Source: CAIQJJ01 sp964606085
GTDB lineage: Bacteria > Chloroflexota > Anaerolineae > Anaerolineales > UBA4823
Reading direction: 5' to 3'
Assembly: GCA_964606085.1 (NCBI GenBank)
Contig: CAZSFD010000019.1
Coordinates: forward strand, 1-63,180
DNA length: 63,180 bases
In this document: in pieces, positions 28,615 to 36,668 of the stretch
Position numbering within the stretch: position 1 is the stretch's first letter
How the letters are laid out: each line of letters starts with the position of its first letter
Made by a program: the position numbers and the translations under genes
Notes under the pieces: model-generated
The model's database searches: none
Told to the model about the DNA's origin: nothing
Seen by the model: only the letters and a program-made list of their open reading frames with translations

Positions 28615-29916
28615 TTATTTTTGCAACACCCGCCAGCCAATATCCTTGCGATAGTGCATCCCTTCGAATGCTACCTCGCCAATCGCCGCGTAGGCGTTGG
28701 CCAGCGCCTGCTCAATGGCATCGCCCCAGCCTGAAACGCACAGCACACGCCCGCCAGCGGTCAACACCTGGCCGTCGCGGTGCAGTTTCGTTCCAGCATG
28801 GAAAATGTACGCCCCTGGTTTGCCGCCGTCCAACCCGTGGATGGGGTAGCCGCTGGGATACTTGCCCGGATAGCCGCCCGAGGCCAGTACCACACAGGCC
28901 GCTGCACCCGCTTTCCAGCGCATATCTGCCTCGGCCAGCGTGCCGTTGGTGCAGGCGAGGAAGATTTCGAGCAGGTCGCTTTCGAGCAGCGGCAAGATGA
29001 CCTGGGTTTCGGGGTCGCCGAAGCGGCAGTTGAACTCGATCACGCGCGGCCCGGCCTCGGTCAGCATCAGCCCGGCGTAGAGCGCTCCCACGAAGGGCCG
29101 CCCCTCGGCGCGTAAAGCCGCTACGGTTGGCTGGATGATGGTGTGCATCAGTTCGTCCACCAGGGCTGGCGGGCAGATTGGCACCGGCGCGTAGGCCCCC
29201 ATGCCGCCGGTGTTGGGGCCTTGATCGCCCTCGAACACCCGCTTGTGGTCTTGCGCCGGGATCATCGGGCGGGCGGTTTCGCCATCGCAAAAGGCCAGCA
29301 GCGAAACCTCCGGGCCAACCAGCCTTTCCTCGATGATCACCTCGTCGCCGGCGGGGCCAAACTCGCGTTCGAGCATGATCTGGCGCAGGGCGGCTTCGGC
29401 GTGCTGGCGGCTCTCTGGCACGATCACGCCCTTGCCCGCCGCCAGGCCCGAGGCTTTGATCACCACGGGCGGCGGGTCGCCGGGCAGGGTGTTCAGGTAG
29501 GCTTGTGCTGCCTCGTGGCGGCGGAAGGTGGAAAACGTGCCGGAGGGGATGCCATGCCGCGCCATCAGTTCTTTGGCAAACGATTTGGATGCTTCGATCT
29601 GCGCTGCCGAACGCGACGGCCCAAACACCCGCAGCCCGACGGCCCGAAGCTGGTCGGCCAGCCCGTCGGCCAGGGGGTCTTCGGGGCCGACCACCACCAG
29701 GTGGATGCTGTTCTGCATGGCAAACGCCACAAGGCCGGGAATATCGCTGGCTTTGATTTCCAGGTTGCTGATTTTTACCGCCGGAAATTCACGATCCAGC
29801 AAGGCTGTACCGGCATTGCCGGGAGCCACATACAGCCGCGTGAGCCGCGGCGATTGCGCCAATTTCCACGCCAGGGCATGTTCGCGCCCACCTGAGCCGA
29901 CGAGGAGAACGTTCAT
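28615..29916 (-). CDS. purD: Phosphoribosylamine-glycine ligase (GARS)
   Basis: A 433-residue ATP-grasp enzyme that joins phosphoribosylamine and glycine to GAR. The N-terminal motif NVLLVGSGGREHALAWKLAQS, the ATP-grasp segments KASGLAAGKGV and EERLVGPEVSLLAFCDG, and QDHKRVFEGDQGPNTGGMGAYAP, YAGLMLTEAGPRVIEFNCRFGDPETQ are all present. The start is ATG 29916, supported by family alignment and by caggag upstream, not the earlier in-frame codon at 29943. It follows purF after 23 bp. Confidence 0.96.
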   Translation of the reverse strand: MNVLLVGSGGREHALAWKLAQSPRLTRLYVAPGNAGTALLDREFPAVKISNLEIKASDIPGLVAFAMQNSIHLVVVGPEDPLADGLADQLRAVGLRVFGPSRSAAQIEASKSFAKELMARHGIPSGTFSTFRRHEAAQAYLNTLPGDPPPVVIKASGLAAGKGVIVPESRQHAEAALRQIMLEREFGPAGDEVIIEERLVGPEVSLLAFCDGETARPMIPAQDHKRVFEGDQGPNTGGMGAYAPVPICPPALVDELMHTIIQPTVAALRAEGRPFVGALYAGLMLTEAGPRVIEFNCRFGDPETQVILPLLESDLLEIFLACTNGTLAEADMRWKAGAAACVVLASGGYPGKYPSGYPIHGLDGGKPGAYIFHAGTKLHRDGQVLTAGGRVLCVSGWGDAIEQALANAYAAIGEVAFEGMHYRKDIGWRVLQK

Positions 29917-29939
29917 ATCTCTATAACTCCTGATTTTCC

Positions 29940-31370
29940 TCACCCAACTATCGCATCTTCAAAGCCTGCTTTCGCCTTCAACCCGTTGAGTTCAATCGGA
30001 TAATTGCCGGTGAAGCAGGCGTTGCAGTAGCCGTTATGGCCGATGGCCCGCATCATCCCATCGAGGGAGAGATAGTGCAGCGAATCGCACCCGATATGGT
30101 CGCGGATTTCCTCCACCGTCATGCGATGGGCGATCAATTCATCATACGTCCCCATATCCACGCCCATGAAGCAGGGATGGGCGATGGGCGGACAGGTGAC
30201 GCGCAAGTGAATTTCGCGTGCCCCGGCCTCGTGCAACATGCGCAGCAATGGGCCAGAGGTGTTGCCGCGTACGATGCTGTCATCTATGACGATCAGGCGC
30301 TTACCGCACACGTTTTCTTCCAGCACGTTGAGTTTTAACCGCACACCCTGTTTTCTGAGCGAATCGGTCGGTTGGATGAAGGTGCGGCCAATGTAACGGT
30401 TCTTGACGAAGCCATCGTTGAAGGGGATACCACTTTGCCGTGAGAAGCCGATGGCCGCTGGCACCGATGTATCGGGAATAGGGATGACCACATCGGCCCT
30501 CACCGCCGATTCGCGGGCCAATTCCTCGCCCAGGCGTTGGCGCACCTCGTGGACAAGCAGACCATCCCACAGGCTGTCGGGCCGCGAAAAGTAGATATGC
30601 TCGAAAGTGCAGCGCGCCTGGCGTTCGGCGGGAGGCATCGCCTGGCGCACGCGCAGGGCCGTGTTGCTGAGCGTGACAATTTCGCCTGGTTTGACCTCGC
30701 GAATGGCCTCGCAGCCGAGCGTGCGCAGCGCCCCCGTCTCTGACGCCGCGGCGTGGCCGCCGCTGGGCAGGCGTCCGATGCTGAGTGGGCGGAATCCCCA
30801 CGGGTCACGCACGGCATACACGCCCTCGCGGGTCAGGATCACCAACGAGTAGGCCCCCACCCAATGCGGCATGGCATTGCGGATGCGCTCATCCCAGGTG
30901 CTGCCCTTCGCCCCGGCCAACATCATCGGAAAGACCTCGCTATCAGACGTGGACGATAACCCGACGCCGCGCTGTAGTAATTCGTGGCGCAGTTCGGCAG
31001 TGTTGATCAGGTTGCCGTTGTGCGCCACAGCCAGCGGGCCATACTGCGTTTCGATCAACACCGGCTGGGCGTTGCGCACCGTGGGCGAGCCGGTGGTGGA
31101 GTAACGCGTGTGGGCGATGGCGTAGTGGCCCTTCATCGGGTCGAGATTTTGTGGGGTGAAAACCTGGGTGATCAGCCCCAAATCTTTGTGCAGGCGGATG
31201 GTGTGACCGTCTGAAACAGCAATGCCAGCGGCTTCCTCGCCGCGGTGCTGCAAGGCAAACAGGCCAAAGAAGGCCATGCGGGCCACATCTTCGTTGGGTG
31301 CGAAAATGCCTACGATGCCGCATTCCTCGCGCGGTTTCGCGGCATCGTACGGCGAAATTAATTTCGCCAT
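29940..31370 (-). CDS. purF: Amidophosphoribosyltransferase
   Basis: A 476-residue enzyme catalysing the first committed purine step, PRPP + Gln to phosphoribosylamine. The start at 31370 (MAKLISPYDAAKPREECGIVGIF) implies a propeptide of about 17 residues that is cut to expose the catalytic Cys in ECGIVG. The PRPP loop is in LIVIDDSIVRGNTS. Cysteines late in the protein (TCPPIAHPC, GCDSLHYLS, YCNACFTG) match the 4Fe-4S ligands of the Bacillus-type enzyme, which makes it oxygen sensitive. purE lies 4 bp upstream. Confidence 0.96.
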   Translation of the reverse strand: MAKLISPYDAAKPREECGIVGIFAPNEDVARMAFFGLFALQHRGEEAAGIAVSDGHTIRLHKDLGLITQVFTPQNLDPMKGHYAIAHTRYSTTGSPTVRNAQPVLIETQYGPLAVAHNGNLINTAELRHELLQRGVGLSSTSDSEVFPMMLAGAKGSTWDERIRNAMPHWVGAYSLVILTREGVYAVRDPWGFRPLSIGRLPSGGHAAASETGALRTLGCEAIREVKPGEIVTLSNTALRVRQAMPPAERQARCTFEHIYFSRPDSLWDGLLVHEVRQRLGEELARESAVRADVVIPIPDTSVPAAIGFSRQSGIPFNDGFVKNRYIGRTFIQPTDSLRKQGVRLKLNVLEENVCGKRLIVIDDSIVRGNTSGPLLRMLHEAGAREIHLRVTCPPIAHPCFMGVDMGTYDELIAHRMTVEEIRDHIGCDSLHYLSLDGMMRAIGHNGYCNACFTGNYPIELNGLKAKAGFEDAIVG

Positions 31371-31374
31371 ACCC

Positions 31375-31857
31375 TTATTTCGCCACCGATTTATCATCGG
31401 CAACGATTTTGTCAGCCAGCTTCTTCTGGGCTTCCTGGATTTTGGCGCGCACCTTGAGATCGCTGACGGCGAAGATTTTGGCTGCCAGCAGCGCCGCGTT
31501 CACCGGGTCGAGAACGACCGCCGGCGCAACGCCGGATGGCATGCGCAAGGAGGATAGCACGTCCATCCCGCCGAACGACTCGCTGGGCGGCGGGCAGGCG
31601 ATCACGGGTGATGTCACCGCGCCGTCAATGAACCCGCTCAGGGCATTGCTGCGCCCGGCCACAGTAATGTAAACCTTCGGGCGCGGGTCGCTTTCGTAAC
31701 AGCGCAGCACGTCCATCACGTGGGCGGGCGTTTTGTGGGCCGAACCCACCCGCAAGACCACGTCCAGCCCGTAGCTTTTAGCAGCTTCAGCAATTTTCAG
31801 GCAGTGGGTTTCATCAGCTTTGGAACCCATAAGAATGATGACAAGTGGAGTGTTCAT
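31375..31857 (-). CDS. purE: PurE, class II type (AIR carboxylase)
   Basis: A 160-residue PurE. It has MGSKADETHC and SAHKTP with the catalytic His near the start. Instead of the class I AGAGGAAHLPG motif it has VAGRSNALSGFIDG, then SPVIACPPPS and SSLRMPSGVAPAVVL. These match the animal-type (PAICS) and Treponema class II enzymes, which carboxylate AIR directly with CO2 rather than rearranging N5-CAIR. In line with this, no purK is in the cluster. It sits directly after purC, the same pairing that is fused in animal PAICS. Confidence 0.9.
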   Translation of the reverse strand: MNTPLVIILMGSKADETHCLKIAEAAKSYGLDVVLRVGSAHKTPAHVMDVLRCYESDPRPKVYITVAGRSNALSGFIDGAVTSPVIACPPPSESFGGMDVLSSLRMPSGVAPAVVLDPVNAALLAAKIFAVSDLKVRAKIQEAQKKLADKIVADDKSVAK

Positions 31858-31883
31858 AATTTTTGATACTCGAGGAAATGTAG

Positions 31884-31901
31884 CGCAAAATTTATTTTGC
31901 G
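31884..31901. repeat. Palindrome abutting the purC stop codon
   Basis: cgcaaaat / attttgcg are perfect 8-bp arms with a 2-nt center. On the minus strand it begins immediately after the purC TAA. It is a member of the family also found at 32871-32896 and 37956-37977. Confidence 0.7.
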
Positions 31902-32858
31902 TTAAGCGAAGCGGACACCCGCCAGGCGGTCGTTGACGGGGTAAGCGCCCGGCTCAAAGGTCAGGCCGGTGAGACGCTCATAGAGGTTGACGTAGCGCTC
32001 GCCGACGCGCCGCCACAGGTCGAGCGGCATTTCGGGCGGTTCGCCCTCGCCGCGGTAGCCCTGGCGGGCATACTCCAGGCGGATGAACTCTTTGTCGTAA
32101 TTTTCGGGTTCTTCACCAGCCTGGAAGCGGGCCAGGTACGAATCGCCCAGCCAGAAGCGGGATGAATCGGGCGTGTGTACCTCGTCAATGATGACCACTG
32201 TGCCATCGGGCAGGCGGCCAAATTCGTACTTCGTATCCACCAGCACCAGCCCGGCTTTTTCGGCCACTTGTTGCCCACGCTTGAAGATCGCCAGGGCCGC
32301 CGCCTGCACCTGATCCCAGGTGGCAGCGTCGAGGTAGCCCTTTTCGACCACTTCGGCGCAGGTCAGGCGTTCATCGTGGGCGCCGCCCTCGCCTTTGGTG
32401 GTGGGGGTGATGATGGGGTGCGGCAGGGTCTGGTTTTTGCGCAAGCCTTCGGGGAAGGTGTAGCCGTAAATCTCCCGTTCGCCGAGCGAATAGCGATACC
32501 ACAGGGCGGTGCTGGTGACGCCGGTGATGAAGCCGCGCACGATCACTTCGACGGAGAAGGGTTTGGCGGCCTGCATGATGGCGGCGTTGGGGTCAGGCAG
32601 CACTTCGAGCGGGTTGGCGATGATGTCACGCGTCTGCTCGAACCACCAGGCGGCCAGTTGGTTGAGCACCTGGCCCTTGTAGGGTGCTGCGCCGAGGATG
32701 CGGTCGAAGGCGGAGAGGCGGTCGGTGGTGATCAGCAGCAGGCGGTCAGCGGCGAGGGGGTAGATGTCGCGCACTTTACCGCTGCGTTTGCCCGGCAGGG
32801 CGAGGTCGGTGCTGGTGAAGGGGTGTTGCAGGGCGGTTTCGAGGAAGGGGTAGGGCAT
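31902..32858 (-). CDS. purC: SAICAR synthetase
   Basis: A 318-residue phosphoribosylaminoimidazole-succinocarboxamide synthase, which couples CAIR and aspartate with ATP. Signatures: RSGKVRDIYPL at the ATP site, TDRLSAFDRIL, EVIVRGFITGV, LVLVDTKYEFG and the IIDEVHTPDSSRFW substrate motif. The length fits the yeast-type, longer PurC group. ATG 32858 follows caaggagtgactt. It lies between purQ and purE. Confidence 0.96.
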   Translation of the reverse strand: MPYPFLETALQHPFTSTDLALPGKRSGKVRDIYPLAADRLLLITTDRLSAFDRILGAAPYKGQVLNQLAAWWFEQTRDIIANPLEVLPDPNAAIMQAAKPFSVEVIVRGFITGVTSTALWYRYSLGEREIYGYTFPEGLRKNQTLPHPIITPTTKGEGGAHDERLTCAEVVEKGYLDAATWDQVQAAALAIFKRGQQVAEKAGLVLVDTKYEFGRLPDGTVVIIDEVHTPDSSRFWLGDSYLARFQAGEEPENYDKEFIRLEYARQGYRGEGEPPEMPLDLWRRVGERYVNLYERLTGLTFEPGAYPVNDRLAGVRFA

Positions 32859-32870
32859 AAGTCACTCCTT

Positions 32871-32896
32871 GTAGGGCAAAATTCATTTTGCCTTAC
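32871..32896. repeat. Palindrome supplying the purQ stop codon
   Basis: ggcaaaat / attttgcc are perfect 8-bp arms with 2-nt center. The outer flanks gtag and ttac extend the symmetry, and the purQ TAA lies in the ttac flank (32893-32895). Confidence 0.7.
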
Positions 32897-33648
32897 GCCA
32901 TGTTGAGTCCGTTCTGAAATAGCTTGAGCGCCAGGCCACGTACCTGGCCGCGCGTCCACTGGCGGTATTGCTGGGGCAACACGTTATCTTCGGGGTGCGG
33001 CATCATGCCGATCACGTTGCCGCGGGCATTGGTGATCCCGGCAATATCTTGCAGCGAACCGTTGGGGTTGGCCGGGTATGCACCATTGGCAAGCTGGCCT
33101 TCGGCGTCCACGTATTGTAAGGCGATTTGGCCTGCTGGCAGCTCGCCTGCGGAAAGCAGAAAGCGTCCTTCGCCGTGCGCCACCGGGCATTCGATGGTGG
33201 GCAGGTCGGCCAGCCAGGGCGAGGCGTTGGCCGCCGACGGGCGCAGTGTGACCCAACGGCATTCGAAGTGGCCGGAGGCGTTGAAGGTCAATGTGGCGTG
33301 ATGCGTGTTCGGTGAAGTGTTGCCTGGGAGAAGGCCAGATTTAACGAGAGCCTGGAAGCCATTGCAGATGCCGATGACGGGTTTGCCGCTCTCGGCGAAG
33401 GTTTGCAGGGCCTCATGGAACCAGGTTTGCAGGTCGAGCGCCCACAGGCGGCCTGCACCGAGGGCGTCGCCATAGGAGAAACCGCCGGGCAGGGCCAGCA
33501 GGGCAAAGTCTTGCCAGCGAATTTCACCGCTTTGTAGGGTCGTCAGAGGGGCAATGGTCGGGTGGCCGCCAGCGAGTTCAAAGGCGCGTGCCAGGTCGCC
33601 ATCGCGGTTGGTGCCAGGGGCATGGAGGATGAGGACGGGAGGAAGCAT
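32893..33648 (-). CDS. purQ: FGAM synthase, glutaminase subunit
   Basis: A 251-residue class I glutamine amidotransferase that supplies ammonia to PurL. The start at 33648 (MLPPVLILHAPGTNRDGD) fits the family; an upstream in-frame codon would overlap purL. The nucleophile Cys is in VIGICNGFQAL and the catalytic His in MMPHPEDNVLP. GGFSYGDALGAG is also typical. It follows purL by 25 bp and its ribosome binding site is weak, so coupling to purL is likely. Confidence 0.95.
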   Translation of the reverse strand: MLPPVLILHAPGTNRDGDLARAFELAGGHPTIAPLTTLQSGEIRWQDFALLALPGGFSYGDALGAGRLWALDLQTWFHEALQTFAESGKPVIGICNGFQALVKSGLLPGNTSPNTHHATLTFNASGHFECRWVTLRPSAANASPWLADLPTIECPVAHGEGRFLLSAGELPAGQIALQYVDAEGQLANGAYPANPNGSLQDIAGITNARGNVIGMMPHPEDNVLPQQYRQWTRGQVRGLALKLFQNGLNMA

Positions 33649-33673
33649 GGGTGAGGGGGTGAAAAGGTAGAAA

Positions 33674-36607
33674 CTAAGATAACCCGTTGAAAGCTGCGAC
33701 AAGCGTAGATATCGGAGTACGGATAACCGATTTTTCAGCGTGTGTGACGATGAGTTCGGGCGAGGCGCTGACGCTGCCCAATTTTGTTATTACTTGTTTT
33801 TGATCATGCGCTTCCCACAACGCTTCAAACGCAGCGGTCTTTTCTGGCGCTACTTCAACCAACAAACAGCCGTTCGTCTCGGCGAAGAGGGCCAGGCGGG
33901 GGTCGGCGTGGAGGGCGGTCAGATCAAGCGTGAGGCCGAGGCGACCGGCCAGGCACATTTCGGCGGCGGCCACGGCCAGGCCGCCCTCGCTCAGGTCGTG
34001 CGCCGAGCGGACGAGGCCGGCCATCATGGCGGCGTGCAGGGTGCGGTAAATCTGCGGGGCGTGAGCGGGCATGGCTGGCGAGGTGGTCAACGCCGGGCAG
34101 TCGGCGAAGAAGCCGGGGGCGAGCAAGGCGGCGTGACTGCCGGCCAGGGCGGGCGTCCACTCGCCGATCAGGTAGATCAGGTTGCCGGGGGCTTTCAAAT
34201 CCATCGTCACCGCCTGGCGCACGTCGGGGTGGATGCCGATGCTGGAGATGAGCAGCGTGCCTGGGATGGCGTGGCGTTTGCCATCGGTGCCGAGGTATTC
34301 GTTGTTGAGCGAATCTTTACCGGAGATGAAGGGCGTGCCGTAGTGTTTGGCGGCATCGTAGCAGCCCTGGCAGGCCTGGACGAGTGTGCCGAGGATTTCC
34401 GGGCGGCGCGGGTCGCCCCAGCAGAAGTTGTCGAGAATGGCAATGCGGGTTGGGTCAGCGCCGACGGCTACGGCATTGCGCACGGCCTCATCTACCACGC
34501 TGACCGCCATGGCATACGCATCGGCCTCGCCCAAATAGGGGTTGACGCCGTTCGCCAGCACGAAACCCTGCGTACCTTTCGTCTCCAATGGCTTCAGCAC
34601 CGCCGCGTCCGATGGCCCATCGGCCTCCACGCCCACCAGCGGCTTGACCACGGTTGCGCCGCGCACTTCGTGATCGTAGACGCGGATGGCGTGGGATTTG
34701 GAGGCCAGGTTGGGGTGTGAGAGCAGGGTGGTGAGGAAATCCTTAATCGAAAATTCGGTATCCGATGGTTCGATGAACGGTTTATCGAATATCGGTTGCC
34801 GAATTTCTGCCTTCAAGTGCAAGCGTGGCCGTCCGTTATGCAGAAATTCTTCAGCGATGCGCACCACGTCGGTATCGCCGTAGGTGATGTGCAGCCAGCC
34901 ATCGCCGGTGAAGTGGCCGATGTCGGAGAGTTCGACCCAGTAGGTGTCGCAGATTTTTTGCAGGGCGGGCACATTTTCGGGGGCGACGGCCAGCACCATG
35001 CGTTCCTGCGCTTCGGAGAGCCAGATTTCCCACGCGGCCAGGCCGGCATATTTCAGCGGCACCTTGGCCAGGTCTACCTTGACGCCCAGCTTCTCGCTCA
35101 TCTCGCCCACTGCGGAGGACAGGCCGCCGGCGCCGCAATCGGTGATGGCGTGGTACAGGCCCTGGTCGCGGGCGCGCTCGACGACTTCGATGGTACCCTT
35201 TTCGGTGATCGGGTCGCCAATTTGCACGGAGGCCCCGGCCACTTCGCCGGTCTGGGCGTCCATGGTCAGGCTGGAGAAGGTGGCGCCGCGCAGTCCGTCG
35301 CGCCCGGTGCGCCCGCCAATGACGATGACGCGGTCGCCGACCTGGGGCGTGTTGGGGCGCAAATCTTTCGGGCCGATGCCCACCGTGCCGCAGTAAACAA
35401 GCGGGTTGGCGGTGTAGCCGTGGTGGTAATAAATCGCGCCGTTGACGGTTGGCAGGCCGAGCTTGTTGCCGTAATCTTCCACGCCAGCGATCACGCCGGC
35501 GCGAATGCGGGTGGGGTGCAGCACCCCGGCGGGTAAATCTTCCAGTTTTTGGTCGGCAAAACCGAAGCACAGCACATCGGTGTTGGCAATTGGCCGGTGC
35601 GAAACCCCCAGCACATCGCGCACCACGCCGCCCACGCCGGTATTGGCCCCGCCGAAAGGCTCGATGGCCGAGGGGTGGTTGTGGGTTTCGACTTTGAACG
35701 AAAGGTCGAACTCATCGTCGAAGGCGATCACTCCGGCGTTATCCACGAAGGCCGAACGCACCCAGGGGGCGGCGATCTCGTCGGTGGCGCGGCGCAGGTA
35801 GGTGTTGATGAGCGAGTCGATGTTCGTTATTCGATGATTCGGTAATTCGGATAACGATTTATCGAATAACGGATCACGCACTTCAATCATCGCCTTAAAC
35901 GTTTTGTGGACGCAGTGTTCGCTCCAGGTTTGCGCCAGGGTCTCCAGTTCAGCGTCGGTGGGTTGGCGTTCGAGGGCGCGGAAGTAACCCTGCACGGCGG
36001 CCATTTCGGCGGCATCCAGCGAGAGGCGGCGCGCTTTGGAGAGGGCCAGCAGGCCAGGCTCGTCGAGGGCGAGCAGTTCGATCACTTCGGGCGTGGTGGA
36101 AGCGGCCAGCGAGTGAATAAATTCGGGCTGGATTGGGCCGAGGGCGTAACGCTGAATGGTGTGGTTGACCAGCAGGCTGTGGGCGATTTTTTGCACATCG
36201 GCCTCGGTCACATCGCCGCTGAAGACGTAGCGCTGCCCGGTCGCTACGGCATCCAGGGCGGTCACGCCGATGCGGTGGGCGGCGCGCAGCAGTTCGCCGG
36301 CGGCGTTGTCGGTCACGCCAGGCCGCAAAGTGACCTCGACAACGCCGTATGACGCATCCCGCCCCGAAGGGCCTTCAGGGCGGGCAAGGGTTGTGCAGGT
36401 GTAGCGCTCCGTCACCGGGACACAGATCAGGGCTTCGGCCAGGGTGCGGATGTCCTCGGAGGTGAGTGCGCCTTCGAGGAAGTACAGGTCAATCACCTGC
36501 AATTGCACATCTTTTGCAATCCCCACGGTGGGCAACTGCGCCAGAATGCCGTTGGCGCGCATGGGCAGGGAGGAAGTAACTTCGAGGCGGAAAGTGGAGG
36601 GTGTCAT
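33674..36607 (-). CDS. purL: FGAM synthase large subunit with PurS-like N-terminus
   Basis: A 977-residue PurL that makes FGAM from FGAR, ATP and ammonia. Residues 1-160 resemble two PurS-like halves (FRLEVTSSLP..., VEVTLRPGVTDNAAGELL), as in large PurL. The rest is the catalytic PurL body (TWSEHCVHKTF, VETHNHPSAIEPFGGANTGVGGVVRD, GKDSLNNEY, VRSAHDLSEGGLAVAAAEM). No glutaminase is fused; PurQ is separate. This is therefore an intermediate form. Short palindromic elements add peptides in variable loops (RPEGPSGR; a segment before NIDSLINTY; a segment before FLTTLLSHP; possibly IRTPIST near the end). Start ATG 36607 was chosen over 36622 by family fit. Confidence 0.94.
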   Translation of the reverse strand: MTPSTFRLEVTSSLPMRANGILAQLPTVGIAKDVQLQVIDLYFLEGALTSEDIRTLAEALICVPVTERYTCTTLARPEGPSGRDASYGVVEVTLRPGVTDNAAGELLRAAHRIGVTALDAVATGQRYVFSGDVTEADVQKIAHSLLVNHTIQRYALGPIQPEFIHSLAASTTPEVIELLALDEPGLLALSKARRLSLDAAEMAAVQGYFRALERQPTDAELETLAQTWSEHCVHKTFKAMIEVRDPLFDKSLSELPNHRITNIDSLINTYLRRATDEIAAPWVRSAFVDNAGVIAFDDEFDLSFKVETHNHPSAIEPFGGANTGVGGVVRDVLGVSHRPIANTDVLCFGFADQKLEDLPAGVLHPTRIRAGVIAGVEDYGNKLGLPTVNGAIYYHHGYTANPLVYCGTVGIGPKDLRPNTPQVGDRVIVIGGRTGRDGLRGATFSSLTMDAQTGEVAGASVQIGDPITEKGTIEVVERARDQGLYHAITDCGAGGLSSAVGEMSEKLGVKVDLAKVPLKYAGLAAWEIWLSEAQERMVLAVAPENVPALQKICDTYWVELSDIGHFTGDGWLHITYGDTDVVRIAEEFLHNGRPRLHLKAEIRQPIFDKPFIEPSDTEFSIKDFLTTLLSHPNLASKSHAIRVYDHEVRGATVVKPLVGVEADGPSDAAVLKPLETKGTQGFVLANGVNPYLGEADAYAMAVSVVDEAVRNAVAVGADPTRIAILDNFCWGDPRRPEILGTLVQACQGCYDAAKHYGTPFISGKDSLNNEYLGTDGKRHAIPGTLLISSIGIHPDVRQAVTMDLKAPGNLIYLIGEWTPALAGSHAALLAPGFFADCPALTTSPAMPAHAPQIYRTLHAAMMAGLVRSAHDLSEGGLAVAAAEMCLAGRLGLTLDLTALHADPRLALFAETNGCLLVEVAPEKTAAFEALWEAHDQKQVITKLGSVSASPELIVTHAEKSVIRTPISTLVAAFNGLS
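34751..34806. repeat. In-frame palindromic element in purL (segment 3)
   Basis: aaattcgg (34751-34758) pairs with ccgaattt (34799-34806). Inside, ccgat pairs with atcgg and ttcgat with atcgaa, giving a long imperfect hairpin of 56 nt. It shares about 18 of 22 positions with part of the element at 35823-35872 in the same reading frame, and both give a P(I/L)FDK peptide. Confidence 0.6.
35823..35872. repeat. In-frame palindromic element in purL (segment 2)
   Basis: cgttattcgat (35825-35835) and atcgaataacg (35861-35871) are perfect 11-bp arms. The left 35 bp match the GH3-gene element at 30 positions. It encodes roughly FDKSLSELPNHRITN in a loop region of PurL. Confidence 0.65.
36358..36384. 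repeat. In-frame GC-rich palindrome in purL (segment 1)
   Basis: cccgccccgaagg and ccttcagggcggg are 13-bp arms with one mismatch around a single G. It encodes the RPEGPSGR peptide between two beta strands of the PurS-like part. Confidence 0.55.
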
Positions 36608-36637
36608 GGGGTTTGGTATCACGCATCACTGCACAGA

Positions 36638-36668
36638 GACTTCCGAAGTCTTCAAGACTTCGGAAGTC
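36638..36668. repeat. Perfect palindrome overlapping the purA 3' end
   Basis: gacttccgaagtctt and aagacttcggaagtc are perfect 15-bp arms around one base. The last purA codons (RLPKS) and its TGA stop lie inside the element, so its insertion redefined the PurA C-terminus. It may also act as a processing or attenuating hairpin before purL. Confidence 0.75.

Noticed and set aside
33711..33731. Further palindromic element at the purL 3' end
   Set aside because: Only 5-bp arms (atcgg / ccgat); similar in base composition to the others but too weak to claim.
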